A stretch of DNA of 64,000 nucleotides, from positions 1-64,000 of the forward strand of contig CAIQJP010000026.1 in assembly GCA_903872155.1 (NCBI GenBank). The letters run 5' to 3'. The notes beneath the pieces are model-generated. The model ran no database searches. It was given only the letters and a program-made list of their open reading frames with translations, and had not been told where the DNA came from. This stretch comes from an uncultured Actinomycetes bacterium. Its GTDB lineage: Bacteria > Actinomycetota > Acidimicrobiia > Acidimicrobiales > Ilumatobacteraceae. Position numbers and translations under genes: made by a program. Below are positions 32,397 to 42,988 of the stretch, in pieces (the first letter of the stretch is position 1; every line of letters begins with the position of its first letter).

Positions 32397-33010
32397 TGGC
32401 CCGCTTAACAGAAGACAACGTGCGTCTCGCTAAAGAGATCATCGGTCGTTATCCGCGACCGCGTTCAGCAACGATTCCGTTGTTGCATCTCGCACAGCAA
32501 CAAGACGGCTATGTCACTAACGATGCAATGGTTCATATTGGTGAACTCGTTGGTGCAACATCGGCCGAAGTGTATGGAACCGCCTCGTTCTACGAAATGT
32601 TTAAGTTTGAACCAGTTGGCAAATACCTCGTCAACATTTGCGGAACAATGTCGTGTGCATTGATGGGTTCTGAAGAACTCATGCATCATGCTGAACACAA
32701 GCTTGGCGTCAAGGCTGGCGGAACAACGAGCGACGGAATGTTCACTCTTGAACATGCCGAGTGTCAGGCCGCTTGCACTGAAGCTCCATGTCTGCAAGTG
32801 AACTATCGCTATCGCTTCCGGGTCACGCCAGAAAGTTTTGACTCGTTGATCGATGATTTGTCGGCTGGTCGTTTGACTGCCGAAATCCCAGATCACGGAA
32901 CAGTTGCAAAAGTTCGTCAGCACATTCCTGCCGATCGTGGTGTTGGTGCAGTGCCTCCCGAATCTGTGACTGAAGCGCCGGCATGGCTCGATGGGAAGGC
33001 TGCGCTATGA
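32396..33010 (+). CDS. nuoE: NADH-quinone oxidoreductase subunit E (complex I-1)
   Basis: This 204-residue subunit holds the [2Fe-2S] cluster N1a. The four cysteines are in NICGTMSCALMGSEEL and AECQAACTEAPC. With NuoF and NuoG it forms the NADH-oxidising module, absent from the second nuo operon. Its first base is the last base of nuoD. Confidence 0.93.
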   Translation: MARLTEDNVRLAKEIIGRYPRPRSATIPLLHLAQQQDGYVTNDAMVHIGELVGATSAEVYGTASFYEMFKFEPVGKYLVNICGTMSCALMGSEELMHHAEHKLGVKAGGTTSDGMFTLEHAECQAACTEAPCLQVNYRYRFRVTPESFDSLIDDLSAGRLTAEIPDHGTVAKVRQHIPADRGVGAVPPESVTEAPAWLDGKAAL

Positions 33011-34407
33011 GCGGAACATACGCCCACGCTCCTGGCTTTATTGCCGGAGATCGTCCAAAGATCGTGACATCACGATTTGAATACGAAGATTCGTACACAT
33101 TGCAGCGATACCTGGCAACCGATGGATATCAAGGTTTGCGTGCAGCACTTGGTCGTGCGGCTAATGAAGTGCACGACGAAGTCAAGAGCGCAACGGTTCT
33201 TGGTCGTGGTGGAGCTGGCTTCCCCGCTGGCACAAAGTGGGGACTCACACCACAAGGTGTGTATCCGCGTTATTTAGTTGTCAATGGTGACGAGAGCGAA
33301 CCCGGTACCTACAAAGACCGCTTGCTCATGGAACGCGACCCACACCAATTGATTGAAGGTTGTTTGATCGCGTGTTACGCGGCCGGACTATCGCAGTGCT
33401 TCTTGTACATCCGTGGCGAAATGGCGTTGGCACAAGAGCGTGTTGCTGCTGCATTGAACGATGCTTACGCCGCTGGATATGTCGGCAAAAACATTTTGGG
33501 CTCAAAGTTTTCTGTTGACATCGTGTTGCACTGGGGTGCTGGTGCATACGTCGTCGGTGAAGAAACTGCGTTGATTGAAAGTCTTGAAGGCAATCGCGGC
33601 ATGCCGCGTTTGAAGCCCCCGTATTTCCCCGCAGCGATTGGTCTGTACGGTCAGCCGACGATCGTGAACAACGTTGAAACTCTGGCGAACTTGCCATGGT
33701 TGTTGCGTAACGGCGCCGAGGCTTACACAGCAATCGGAACTAAGACTTCACCAGGTACACGAATGGTTGCAGTGAGCGGTCATGTCAATCGTCCCGGTGT
33801 CTACGAAATCATCAACGGTGTGACTACCTTCCGCGACTTGTTGTACAAAGAAGAATTCTGTGGTGGTATTCGTAACGGCAACCAGTTGAAGGCGTTTGTC
33901 CCTGGTGGCGGTTCGGCACCTTGGTTCACCGAAGATCAACTTGATATTCCTTTTGAAGGACCACAAGCTGGCGCTGCTGGTTCGATGCTCGGATCAGGTG
34001 CGGTCATGGTGATGGATGAGACAACCGACATTCCTGCCGCTGCTCTCACCTTGACTCGTTTCTATGCCCACGAATCATGCGGTAAGTGCACTCCATGTCG
34101 CGAAGGCGGAACTTGGCTTGAGCGAATTCTCAGTCGAGTCGTTGACGGTAAAGGCACGATGGCCGATCTCGATCAGCTCATTGAAGTTGGTACATCAATT
34201 TGTCCCGGAGATTTTCCACACGCCTCCAATGCGAAGTTGGGTATCAGTGCCGTTCCGTTCCCGTACAAGATGAACACCATTTGTTTCGTCGGACCGTCGG
34301 CTTATGCACCAGTGAACTCGGCACTTGTTTTGTTCCGTGAAGAATTCGAAGCCAAGATCGTCAAGCGCAATACGATCCCTGTTACCGCCGTTGGAGCTGC
34401 GTCATGA
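33007..34407 (+). CDS. nuoF: NADH-quinone oxidoreductase subunit F (complex I-1)
   Basis: This 466-residue subunit binds NADH, FMN and cluster N3. GRGGAGFPAGTKW is the nucleotide/FMN site, NGDESEPGTYKDR follows, and the cluster motif is ESCGKCTPCREG with a later Cys in SICPGD. ATG 33007 overlaps the nuoE stop. Confidence 0.95.
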   Translation: MSGTYAHAPGFIAGDRPKIVTSRFEYEDSYTLQRYLATDGYQGLRAALGRAANEVHDEVKSATVLGRGGAGFPAGTKWGLTPQGVYPRYLVVNGDESEPGTYKDRLLMERDPHQLIEGCLIACYAAGLSQCFLYIRGEMALAQERVAAALNDAYAAGYVGKNILGSKFSVDIVLHWGAGAYVVGEETALIESLEGNRGMPRLKPPYFPAAIGLYGQPTIVNNVETLANLPWLLRNGAEAYTAIGTKTSPGTRMVAVSGHVNRPGVYEIINGVTTFRDLLYKEEFCGGIRNGNQLKAFVPGGGSAPWFTEDQLDIPFEGPQAGAAGSMLGSGAVMVMDETTDIPAAALTLTRFYAHESCGKCTPCREGGTWLERILSRVVDGKGTMADLDQLIEVGTSICPGDFPHASNAKLGISAVPFPYKMNTICFVGPSAYAPVNSALVLFREEFEAKIVKRNTIPVTAVGAAS

Positions 34408-36773
34408 CCACGACTGAACCCAACATCGAAAACGCGGCACCGGTTGACCCAAATGCCATCACGATGTCGATCAACGGTAAACCCGTTGCGGCGCGTAAAG
34501 GCGAATTGATTATTGCTGCTGCTGATCGCAGTGGTGATTACATTCCGCGTTTCTGTTACCACCCGCGTATGAGCGCTGTCGGCATGTGCCGTCAGTGTTT
34601 GGTTGAAGTCGAAGGTCCACGCGGACCGATGATGGTGGTCAGTTGCATGACCCCAGTTGCCGAAGGCCAAATTGTTCGCACCGAAACCGATCAAGTGAAG
34701 CGCGCACAAGAAGGCATCGTCGAATTGTTGTTGGCGAATCACCCGCTTGATTGTCCAGTGTGCGACAAGGGTGGCGAATGCCCATTGCAAGATCAGGCGT
34801 TTAGTCATGGTCCTGGCGAAAGTCGCTATATCGAAGAGAAGCGCCACTACGAAAAGCCGATCCCGATCAGCGATCTGGTTTTGCTTGATCGTGAGCGTTG
34901 CATCTTGTGTGATCGTTGCACGCGTTTTGCGGATGAAGTTGCCGGCGATGCGTTGATTCACTTCACGTCACGTGGCAACAACACGCAAGTACAGACTTTC
35001 CCCGACGAACCATTTAGTTCGTACTTCTCGGGCAACACTGTGCAGATTTGCCCAGTTGGTGCACTCACTGCCCAGCCGTACCGATTTAAGGCCCGTCCAT
35101 GGGACCTCGAAAAGACCGAGAGCACGTGCACCACGTGTTCGGTGGGTTGTCGAATCACACTTGAATCAAGCCGCGATGAATTGTTGCGCTACCAAGGTGT
35201 TGACAGCGATCCGGTGAACCACGGTTGGTTGTGCGATAAGGGTCGCTTCAATTTTGAATCAGTGAAGAGCGATCAGCGTCTGGCTGAGCCAATGGTGAAG
35301 CACAACGGCGCTTTGGTTCCAACATCGTGGAGCTCTGCGTTGTCAACTGCGGCTGATCTGATTTCGAAGTCAATCAAAGAAGGTGGAGCACAAAGTGTCG
35401 CCATTCTTGGTGGCGCTCGCGGAACCAACGAAGATGCTTACGCATGGTCGTTGTTTGCTCAGGCTTTAGGCGTCACCAACGTTGATGCACAGCTCGATGA
35501 TGGTTTGCCCGCCTCGGTCTATGCATACAACCAGGCGACCATCGATCAAGCGGCTAACGCAACAACGGTCATCTTGTTGTCGCCAGACCTTAAAGAAGAG
35601 TTGCCCATTTTGTATTTGCGCTTGCGCGATGCTTCTGAAAAGAAGCGCAGCAAGCTGATTGAATTCGCACCCAAGCAAACCGGCATCACGCGTTATGCAT
35701 GGAAATCAGTCGCTTACGAACCAGGCAGCCAAGTTGCCGTTGTTGCTGGCACTTTGGCTGAAGCAACAATCGCAGCTCAAGTTGCCAAGGGTTCAGTTGT
35801 CGTAGTCGTCGGTCGTGCCAACTTGGCCGAAGACGATTCGTTCACGATGGCTGCACTTGATGCAGTGATGGCTGTTGCCCCTCATGCGTCGGTTCTGCCA
35901 GTCGTGCGCCGTGGCAATGTGCGTGGTGCGATTGAAAGTGGTTTGGTCACTGGATCAACAACTTCAATCTTGCGTGCAGCTGCTGCTGGAAAAATCAACT
36001 GTTTGATTCTTCTCGGTGCCGACCCAATTGCTGACGTGCGTGACACCGAGCTTGCGCGACAGGCCATGGCTGCTGTTCAGCATGTCATCGCCGTTGATAC
36101 TTTTGCTTCGACGTCATCACAGCGCGCCGACGTGTTGTTGCCGGCTGCTGCCTTCGGTGAAAAAGATGGAACCACGACCAACCTTGAAGGACGAGTCACG
36201 CAACTCAACCGCAAGGTCAATGTTCATGGCACGGCTCGCCCCGACTGGATGATTGCACTTGAACTTGCCGATTACTTAGGCCATGACTTGGGTGTTGGTT
36301 CGGTACAAGAAGTTCACCAACACTTAGTGAGCAAAGTTTCGTCATTCGCTGATGCAACTCGTGCTGCACTTGCGATCAACCCAGACGGAATTTTGTTGCG
36401 ACGTTCAACCGGTAACGCTTCTGCCGTCACCGCACCAGCTGTGCCTGATCGTCCTGGTTTTGGTTATCGTTTAGTCGTCAGCCGCAAGTTGTACGACAAC
36501 GGAAGCAACGTTGCGCATTCGCCGTCGCTTGCCCCATTAGCGACAAGTTCGTCATTGCACATGCATCCGCTTGATCTTGATCGACTTGGTGCTTCGGTTG
36601 GTGCGCAGGTCAAGGTTTCAAACGATCGCACATCAATCGTGATGCCGATCGTTGCTGATGAATCAGTGACTCGCGGAACTGTTTGGGCCGCGTGGGCTCA
36701 AAGCGGTTCAAACATTGGCGAACTCATTGATTCGTCACGTTCGGTCAACGATGTGAAGGTGGAGACACTGTGA
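34404..36773 (+). CDS. nuoG: NADH-quinone oxidoreductase subunit G (complex I-1)
   Basis: This 789-residue subunit has an N-terminal ferredoxin domain (FCYHPRMSAVGMCRQCLVEVEG), the His-Cys cluster region HPLDCPVCDKGGECPLQD, a two-cluster domain (RCILCDRCTRF, CPVGAL) and a molybdopterin-oxidoreductase-like body. CTTCSVGC with the later GWLCDKGRF supplies four cysteines for the extra cluster N7 seen in some bacteria. It completes the NADH module. Confidence 0.94.
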   Translation: MTTTEPNIENAAPVDPNAITMSINGKPVAARKGELIIAAADRSGDYIPRFCYHPRMSAVGMCRQCLVEVEGPRGPMMVVSCMTPVAEGQIVRTETDQVKRAQEGIVELLLANHPLDCPVCDKGGECPLQDQAFSHGPGESRYIEEKRHYEKPIPISDLVLLDRERCILCDRCTRFADEVAGDALIHFTSRGNNTQVQTFPDEPFSSYFSGNTVQICPVGALTAQPYRFKARPWDLEKTESTCTTCSVGCRITLESSRDELLRYQGVDSDPVNHGWLCDKGRFNFESVKSDQRLAEPMVKHNGALVPTSWSSALSTAADLISKSIKEGGAQSVAILGGARGTNEDAYAWSLFAQALGVTNVDAQLDDGLPASVYAYNQATIDQAANATTVILLSPDLKEELPILYLRLRDASEKKRSKLIEFAPKQTGITRYAWKSVAYEPGSQVAVVAGTLAEATIAAQVAKGSVVVVVGRANLAEDDSFTMAALDAVMAVAPHASVLPVVRRGNVRGAIESGLVTGSTTSILRAAAAGKINCLILLGADPIADVRDTELARQAMAAVQHVIAVDTFASTSSQRADVLLPAAAFGEKDGTTTNLEGRVTQLNRKVNVHGTARPDWMIALELADYLGHDLGVGSVQEVHQHLVSKVSSFADATRAALAINPDGILLRRSTGNASAVTAPAVPDRPGFGYRLVVSRKLYDNGSNVAHSPSLAPLATSSSLHMHPLDLDRLGASVGAQVKVSNDRTSIVMPIVADESVTRGTVWAAWAQSGSNIGELIDSSRSVNDVKVETL

Positions 36774-37987
36774 ACAACACGACTTCAATTCTCGGACTCG
36801 ATCCAATCGCTATTGGCGATTTGATTTGGGCACCACTTGTCATCATCTTGCTCAAAGTCGTCGTAATCTTTGTTCTTGGACTTGTCGCGACCATGTTGAT
36901 GGTGTGGTTCGAACGTAAAGCAATCGCTGGCATGGGTAACCGCATCGGACCAAACAAAGCGGGTCCATGGGGATTGCTGCAAACTTTGGCCGACGGAATC
37001 AAGTTGTTCTTCAAAGAAGACTTGATGCCCGATCGTGCTGACCGATTTGTTTTTAAACTGGCACCGTATTTGGCATTCGTCCCAGCCTTCTTGGTGTGGT
37101 CGGTCATTCCGCTCGGTGGCGATTTCTCGCATGGTAAAGGTGGACTTGTCACCTGGTTTGGTCACGTCACGCGTGTGCAACTAGCCGATCCGCCTGTTGG
37201 CGTGTTGTTGTTGCTCGCGCTGTCGTCCGTTGCCGTGTACGGAATCATGTTGGCCGGTTGGTCAAGTGGTTCTAAGTATCCACTCCTCGGATCGGTGCGT
37301 GCTTCGGCACAAATGGTTTCGTATGAAGCAGCACTTGGTCTGAGCATCGCCACAGTGATTTTGTTGGCAGGTACTTTGTCAACGAGTGGCATCGTTGGAC
37401 ACCAATCGAGTTTCGCCGATTGGCACGTTGTGTCAACCGGTGTCATTCCGTTCATCATCTTCATGTTGGCGGCAACTGCAGAAATGAATCGCCCGCCGTT
37501 CGACTTGGTAGAAGCCGAACAAGAGCTCGTCGGCGGATTCAATACCGAATACTCAAGTATTCGTTTCGGACTTTTCTTCTTAGCCGAATTCATGAACACC
37601 ATCACTATGAGTGGAGTCATCGTGACGTTGTTCTTTGGTGGCCCGCAAGGATTGTTTAACATCCCCGGAATTCCTGGCGCGATTGAAGGCTCAATTTGGC
37701 TCATCGCCAAAGTGCTCGTGTTCTTGTACATCTATGTCTGGATGCGAGCAACCTTGCCTCGCTTCCGTTATGACCAGTTGATGGATCTTGGTTGGAAGAT
37801 TTTGATTCCAACTTCACTCGGTTGGTTTATGTTGATGGCAGTTTTGCGCCTGAGTCGCGACGAAAACTGGAACCGTGGTCTTGTCGCCATCGTCGCTGCA
37901 GTCATCATTCTTGGTTGTGTCGCACTGATGTCGACCGCTGTGAAAGTTAGTAAAGCCAATCGCGAACGTGAAGGAGCGATGTTCTGA
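36770..37987 (+). CDS. nuoH: NADH-quinone oxidoreductase subunit H (complex I-1)
   Basis: This 405-residue membrane subunit forms the entrance of the quinone tunnel. Motifs are [43 protein letters not shown] and [26 protein letters not shown]. The start is GTG 36770, overlapping the nuoG stop. It differs clearly from the paralogue at 53348. Confidence 0.95.
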   Translation: MNNTTSILGLDPIAIGDLIWAPLVIILLKVVVIFVLGLVATMLMVWFERKAIAGMGNRIGPNKAGPWGLLQTLADGIKLFFKEDLMPDRADRFVFKLAPYLAFVPAFLVWSVIPLGGDFSHGKGGLVTWFGHVTRVQLADPPVGVLLLLALSSVAVYGIMLAGWSSGSKYPLLGSVRASAQMVSYEAALGLSIATVILLAGTLSTSGIVGHQSSFADWHVVSTGVIPFIIFMLAATAEMNRPPFDLVEAEQELVGGFNTEYSSIRFGLFFLAEFMNTITMSGVIVTLFFGGPQGLFNIPGIPGAIEGSIWLIAKVLVFLYIYVWMRATLPRFRYDQLMDLGWKILIPTSLGWFMLMAVLRLSRDENWNRGLVAIVAAVIILGCVALMSTAVKVSKANREREGAMF

Positions 37988-38631
37988 TGGGTTACCTCGG
38001 AGGATTTCTTGTCACGCTGGCTCAGGTCGGTCGTCGCAACAAACTGACACTTGAGTATTCAGGTGGACGTCAAAACAAAAAGGGCAAACCGCAAAAGGAC
38101 GAGAAGGCTCCCAAGCCTGAACGTTTGCACGGCCGCCATGTTTTGAACCGCTACGAAGATGGTATGGAAAAGTGCATCGGCTGTGAGTTGTGCGCCGGCG
38201 TCTGCCCAGCGAAGTGCATCTATGTCCGCGGTGCAGATAACGATCCCGAGAATCCCACATCGCCAGGTGAGCGCTTTGGTTTCGTGTACGAAATCAACTA
38301 CTTGCGTTGTATCCACTGCGATCTTTGTGTTGAAGCTTGCCCAACTGAGGCAATTACCGAGTCAAAGTTGTTTGAATTCTCATTCACGAACCGCAAAGAC
38401 GCGATTTACACCAAGGCTGAATTGGTTGTCGGAGACGATGGCAAACCCCAGCAAATGCCGTGGGAAGACTGGCGCGAAGGTGAAGATGTCTTGACATCGG
38501 GTTGGTTGCGCGCCACCGCGCCATCGGGCGATGCAACTTTTGAAGGTGTCGTTGGTTGGAGTGGCGAGTTGGGTTACGGCGTTCGCGCGCCCGAGCCAGC
38601 TCAAGATCAGAGAGACGAGGCTGGTCACTGA
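37987..38631 (+). CDS. nuoI: NADH-quinone oxidoreductase subunit I (complex I-1)
   Basis: This 214-residue subunit carries clusters N6a and N6b in [15 protein letters not shown] and [23 protein letters not shown] and [14 protein letters not shown] are typical. The C-terminal tail beyond about residue 165 is poorly conserved. Confidence 0.95.
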   Translation: MGYLGGFLVTLAQVGRRNKLTLEYSGGRQNKKGKPQKDEKAPKPERLHGRHVLNRYEDGMEKCIGCELCAGVCPAKCIYVRGADNDPENPTSPGERFGFVYEINYLRCIHCDLCVEACPTEAITESKLFEFSFTNRKDAIYTKAELVVGDDGKPQQMPWEDWREGEDVLTSGWLRATAPSGDATFEGVVGWSGELGYGVRAPEPAQDQRDEAGH

Positions 38632-39173
38632 TGGAACTAGTGGTCTTCGTACTTGCTGCCGCCATGATTTTGGTTGGCGGACTCGGAGTAGTCCTTCGTA
38701 GTCATCCAGTGCACGCTGCGCTGAGTCTGATCTTGACTCTGTTCGGTGTTGCAGTGATGTTCGTTTCGCAACAAGCTCATTTTCTTGCGGCGGTACAAGT
38801 CATTGTGTATGCCGGAGCAATTGTCGTGTTGTTCTTGTTCGTGATCATGCTTCTTGGCGTCGACCGAACTGAAGATCTCAAAACCGAACCCTTCAAGGTA
38901 CAACGTCCCCTCGCAGTCATCGTCGGGCTCGGAGTTGTGGGCTTAGTAACTGCGGCTGTTGTGACATCGCGTGATGTTGTTGCTACTCGTGGTGCGGGCA
39001 TTATCGAGCCGGCCATGACTGATCCAGATTCAAATATCCGTCAACTGTCACGCAGTGTGTTTGGTGATTATGTCGTGGCCTTTGAAGTGACGTCCGTGTT
39101 ATTGGTTGTTGCAGTTGTCGGCACGGTTTTGCTCACTCGCAAAGTGAAGCCGACGTCAAAGGAGTCTCAGTGA
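38631..39173 (+). CDS. nuoJ: NADH-quinone oxidoreductase subunit J (complex I-1)
   Basis: This 180-residue subunit has about five helices. [51 protein letters not shown] contains the conserved pi-bulge helix region. The ATG shares a base with the nuoI stop. Confidence 0.92.
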   Translation: MELVVFVLAAAMILVGGLGVVLRSHPVHAALSLILTLFGVAVMFVSQQAHFLAAVQVIVYAGAIVVLFLFVIMLLGVDRTEDLKTEPFKVQRPLAVIVGLGVVGLVTAAVVTSRDVVATRGAGIIEPAMTDPDSNIRQLSRSVFGDYVVAFEVTSVLLVVAVVGTVLLTRKVKPTSKESQ

Positions 39174-39499
39174 TGTCAGCTTTGATCGCTGCGGCGACAC
39201 CTACCACGACGTGGTATTTGGTGCTTGCGGCTGTTTTGTTTGGAATTGGCACGGTCGGTGTTTTGGTCCGTCGCAACCCTCTCGTGATGTTCATGTGTAT
39301 TGAACTCATGTTGAATGCCGTCAACTTGACGTTCGTGGCCCTCGCCAAGCGACTCGGTGACATTGGTGGTCAAACCACGGTGTTCTTCGTGATGGTTGTG
39401 GCTGCAGCCGAAGTTGTTGTGGGTCTCGGAATCATCGTGTCCATTATGCGTAAGCGCCCAGGTGCAAACGTTGACGACATTTCGGCGCTGAAGGGCTGA
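39173..39499 (+). CDS. nuoK: NADH-quinone oxidoreductase subunit K (complex I-1)
   Basis: This 108-residue, three-helix subunit has the expected membrane glutamates in [14 protein letters not shown] and [15 protein letters not shown] 39173 has AGGAG eight bases upstream; GTG 39170 in the same frame is possible. Confidence 0.92.
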   Translation: MSALIAAATPTTTWYLVLAAVLFGIGTVGVLVRRNPLVMFMCIELMLNAVNLTFVALAKRLGDIGGQTTVFFVMVVAAAEVVVGLGIIVSIMRKRPGANVDDISALKG

Positions 39500-39509
39500 G
39501 GGGAAAACG

Positions 39510-41423
39510 ATGCTCGATCTCATTTGGTTAATCCCAGCGCTACCGCTTGCTGGCTTTATTTTGATTCTGTTGTTCGGTCGCTTGTTGGGCGAACCGAAGT
39601 CCGGAATCTTGGCAGCATTAATGGTTGCTGGATCTTTCGCTGTCACGGTTGGCGTGTTCTTTGAGTTGCTATCAAAAACAACCGAAGAGCGTCATCATGT
39701 TCTCAAGGCGTTCTCGTGGGTGCCGATTGGTTCGTTACATGTTGATTTAGCTTTCTTGGCTGATCCGCTCAGCATCACGATGGCGTTATTCGTGACTGGA
39801 ATCGGTTCACTGATTCATCTCTATGCAATTGGCTATATGCATGGTGACCCCAAGTTCTCAAAGTTCTTCTTGTATCTCAACTTGTTCGTGTTCTCAATGT
39901 TGATGTTGGTCATGGGTGAGAACTTGCTCGTTACCTTCCTTGGCTGGGAAGGCGTGGGTACGTGTTCGTACTTCTTGATTTCGTTCTGGCATACCCGTGA
40001 AAGTGCCGCAACCGCTGGCAAGAAAGCATTCGTCACTAACCGTGTTGGTGACTGGGGCGTCATGATGGCGATGTTCTTGGCTTTCGGTGCAACCGGAACT
40101 TTGAGTTACGCCGGAATTAATCACGCTGCCGAATCAGGTGCCCTATCTGCAGTCACCGCAACGGGAATCGCCATGATGTTGTTCATCGGTGCATGCGGTA
40201 AGAGTGCACAGCTGCCGTTGTACATCTGGTTGCCTGACGCCATGGAAGGTCCGACACCAGTGTCGGCTCTTATCCATGCCGCGACAATGGTGACTGCAGG
40301 CGTCTTCTTGATGACTCGCATTAGTCCGGTGTTGTCGATTGCATACTCGTGGGCGCCAACCATCATTGCCGTTGTCGGTGTTGCCACAGCATTGTTCGCG
40401 GCCACGATTGCGGTTGCACAGACAGACATCAAGAAGGTCTTGGCTTATTCGACGGTGAGTCAACTCGGCTTCATGTTCTTGGCAATTGGATCAGGTGCAT
40501 ATGTCGCAGCGATTTTCCACATGGTCACCCACGCATTCTTTAAGGCACTGTTGTTCTTGGGATCTGGTTCAGTCATTCATGGAATGCATCACGAACAAGA
40601 CATGCGAAAGATGGGTGCACTACGCATTTTGATGCCTATTACGGCCATCACGTTCATCGTTGGTTGGTTGGCTATCGCTGGTGTGCCACCGTTTGCCGGT
40701 TTCTGGAGCAAGGACGAAATCTTGTTGTTCGCCTTTGCTAAGAGCCCAATTCTGTATGTCGTTGGCATGATCACTGCATTGCTCACGGCGTACTACATGA
40801 CTCGCCAAGTGATCATGGTCTTCTTTGGCGAAGCCCGCTGGAAAGATCAGAGCGAAGAGCACGGCGCCCATGGCGATTTCAAACCGCATGAGAGCCCCAA
40901 AGTCATGCTCGCACCACTCGTTGTACTTGCTGGATTGTCCATTGTTGGCGGAGCATTGCAGCTTCCCTTTAACCACAACACCAAGTTCCTTGAAAAGTGG
41001 TTGGCACCGGTGACCGAGTTTGGTGAGAAGAATATTTCGGGAACATGGGCCGACAACAACAAGTACATCTTGTTGGCTGTCGCGGTCGTAGTGGCTTTGA
41101 CTGGTATCGCTGTTTCGTATCTGGTGTATTCAAAGAAGAAGTTCGCGGCAATCGAACCCAATGTCATGGCTCAGGGTTGGTTCTACGACAAGAGCATTTC
41201 GAATTTCATGGGTGGACCTGGTCGCAAAGCTTTTGACGGAATCACTTGGGCCGATCGCACCATTGTCGATGGTGCAGTCAATGGCGTGGGCAAACTTGTT
41301 CAAGGAGCCGGTGGTTTCTTGCGTAAAGGACAAACCGGAGCCGTGCGTAGTTACGCAGCTGCTGTGGGCTTAGGCGTTGTCGCCTTACTTGTCTGGTTCT
41401 TCGTTCGAGGAGTGGTGCTGTGA
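39510..41423 (+). CDS. nuoL: NADH-quinone oxidoreductase subunit L (complex I-1)
   Basis: This 637-residue antiporter-like proton pump subunit has LGWEGVGTCSYFLISFW (helix 5 Glu), GKSAQLPLYIWLPDAMEGPTPVSALIHAATMVTAGV and DIKKVLAYSTVSQLG. The C terminus has the DGAVNGVGKLVQGAGGFLRKGQTG pattern before the last helix. Its loop near residue 450 has few histidines, unlike the paralogue at 55729. Confidence 0.95.
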   Translation: MLDLIWLIPALPLAGFILILLFGRLLGEPKSGILAALMVAGSFAVTVGVFFELLSKTTEERHHVLKAFSWVPIGSLHVDLAFLADPLSITMALFVTGIGSLIHLYAIGYMHGDPKFSKFFLYLNLFVFSMLMLVMGENLLVTFLGWEGVGTCSYFLISFWHTRESAATAGKKAFVTNRVGDWGVMMAMFLAFGATGTLSYAGINHAAESGALSAVTATGIAMMLFIGACGKSAQLPLYIWLPDAMEGPTPVSALIHAATMVTAGVFLMTRISPVLSIAYSWAPTIIAVVGVATALFAATIAVAQTDIKKVLAYSTVSQLGFMFLAIGSGAYVAAIFHMVTHAFFKALLFLGSGSVIHGMHHEQDMRKMGALRILMPITAITFIVGWLAIAGVPPFAGFWSKDEILLFAFAKSPILYVVGMITALLTAYYMTRQVIMVFFGEARWKDQSEEHGAHGDFKPHESPKVMLAPLVVLAGLSIVGGALQLPFNHNTKFLEKWLAPVTEFGEKNISGTWADNNKYILLAVAVVVALTGIAVSYLVYSKKKFAAIEPNVMAQGWFYDKSISNFMGGPGRKAFDGITWADRTIVDGAVNGVGKLVQGAGGFLRKGQTGAVRSYAAAVGLGVVALLVWFFVRGVVL

Positions 41424-42988
41424 TGTCGTTGCTGGCCAGCGAAATGCACGGTTCGCTACCGTTCCCAATTTTGACTGCATTGATTTTGATTCCGGCTGCC
41501 GGATCAATTTTGACTTTGATTAGTTCTAACCGTCGTCCCGAAATCACCAAGTTGATTGCGTTATTGACGTCGGTATTCACCGGGGCACTTGGCTTGTGGA
41601 TGCTCGCATCTTTCAAGACCGGAGAAGCTGGCTACCAATTCACGTCGCAACATCAGTGGATTTCGTCGTGGCACATCGGCTGGCATGTCGGAGTTGACGG
41701 AATCTCATTATTCTTAGTTGTACTGACGGGCATCTTGTTCCCGCTGGTGATTGTTGGTTGCGATCCGCACCATGATGAGAAGCGTTATCTGGCCTGGATC
41801 TTGTTACTTGAAGCCGGAGTCATGGGTTCGTTCTTGAGCCTTGACTTGTTCTTGTTCTTCTTGTTCTTCGAAATCGTGTTGGTACCGATGTATTTCTTGA
41901 TCGGTGGTTGGGGTTACGACCAGCGCATCTACGCAGCAACCAAGTTCTTCTTGTACACCATGGTTGGCTCGGCCTTTATGTTGGTGGGAATTGTCACGAC
42001 GGCGCTGCTGGCAAAGAAAGATCTCGGACATGTGAGTTTCGATCTTGTTGAAATTGCCGAAGGCGCCAACTTTGCAGCCAGCACCGGTCGTTGGTTGTTC
42101 TTCGCTTTCGCCATTGCGTTCGCGGTGAAAGTTCCGTTGTTCCCGTTGCACACGTGGCTTCCCGATGCTCACACTCAAGCACCAACGGGTGGCTCAGTCA
42201 TCTTGGCCGGTGTGTTGTTGAAGCTCGGTACGTATGGCTTGTTGCGCTTTGGCGTGTACTTGTTCCCCGAAGCTGCGCTGTGGAGCCGTCAAATTTTCTT
42301 GACTCTTGCGGTGATCGGGATCATTTGGGGCGCAGTTGCAGCAACAATGCAAAAAGACCTCAAACGCCTTGTTGCGTATTCGTCAGTTGCTCACCTTGGT
42401 TTCATCGTGCTCGGAACGTTTGCTTTCACAGCCGAGGCCATGGGTGGTGGAGTCATGCAGATGATCAACCACGGTGTTTCAACGGGGGCACTCTTCTTGT
42501 TGGTCGGCATGATTTACGAGCGTCGTCATACGCGCCTCATTTCAGAACTCAAGGGTCTGCAGAAAGTTGCACCAATTTTCGCTGCGGCGTTCATGGTCGT
42601 GATGTTGTCGAGTATCGGTGTGCCTGGCCTCAACGGATTTGTTGGCGAATTCTTGGTATTGATCGGCAGTTTCGCGACTGCACGTTGGTGGGTTGTCGTT
42701 GCCGCGACCGGCGTGATCTTGGCAGCGTTGTATTTGCTCTGGGCTTACCAGCGGGTCTTCCACGGCGAACCCGATGAAGCCAACTCAACTTTCCGCGAAC
42801 TACGTCTGCGCGAAGGCTTGGTGTTGTTGCCATTCATCGGACTCATCATTTTCTGTGGCGTGTATCCGAAGCCAATGCTTGATCGCATTGAACCAAGTGT
42901 GAAAGCAATCTTGGTTCGCGTTGAAGAAAAGACTGGTTACGTTGCTCCAGAACCTGTGGTTCTGACAACTGAAGGGGAAGAGGGCTGA
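41423..42988 (+). CDS. nuoM: NADH-quinone oxidoreductase subunit M (complex I-1)
   Basis: This 521-residue antiporter-like subunit has FEIVLVPMYFLIGGWG (helix 5 Glu), KVPLFPLHTWLPDAHTQAPTGGSVILAGVLLKLGTYG and DLKRLVAYSSVAHLGF. ATG 41423 shares a base with the nuoL stop. Confidence 0.95.
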   Translation: MSLLASEMHGSLPFPILTALILIPAAGSILTLISSNRRPEITKLIALLTSVFTGALGLWMLASFKTGEAGYQFTSQHQWISSWHIGWHVGVDGISLFLVVLTGILFPLVIVGCDPHHDEKRYLAWILLLEAGVMGSFLSLDLFLFFLFFEIVLVPMYFLIGGWGYDQRIYAATKFFLYTMVGSAFMLVGIVTTALLAKKDLGHVSFDLVEIAEGANFAASTGRWLFFAFAIAFAVKVPLFPLHTWLPDAHTQAPTGGSVILAGVLLKLGTYGLLRFGVYLFPEAALWSRQIFLTLAVIGIIWGAVAATMQKDLKRLVAYSSVAHLGFIVLGTFAFTAEAMGGGVMQMINHGVSTGALFLLVGMIYERRHTRLISELKGLQKVAPIFAAAFMVVMLSSIGVPGLNGFVGEFLVLIGSFATARWWVVVAATGVILAALYLLWAYQRVFHGEPDEANSTFRELRLREGLVLLPFIGLIIFCGVYPKPMLDRIEPSVKAILVRVEEKTGYVAPEPVVLTTEGEEG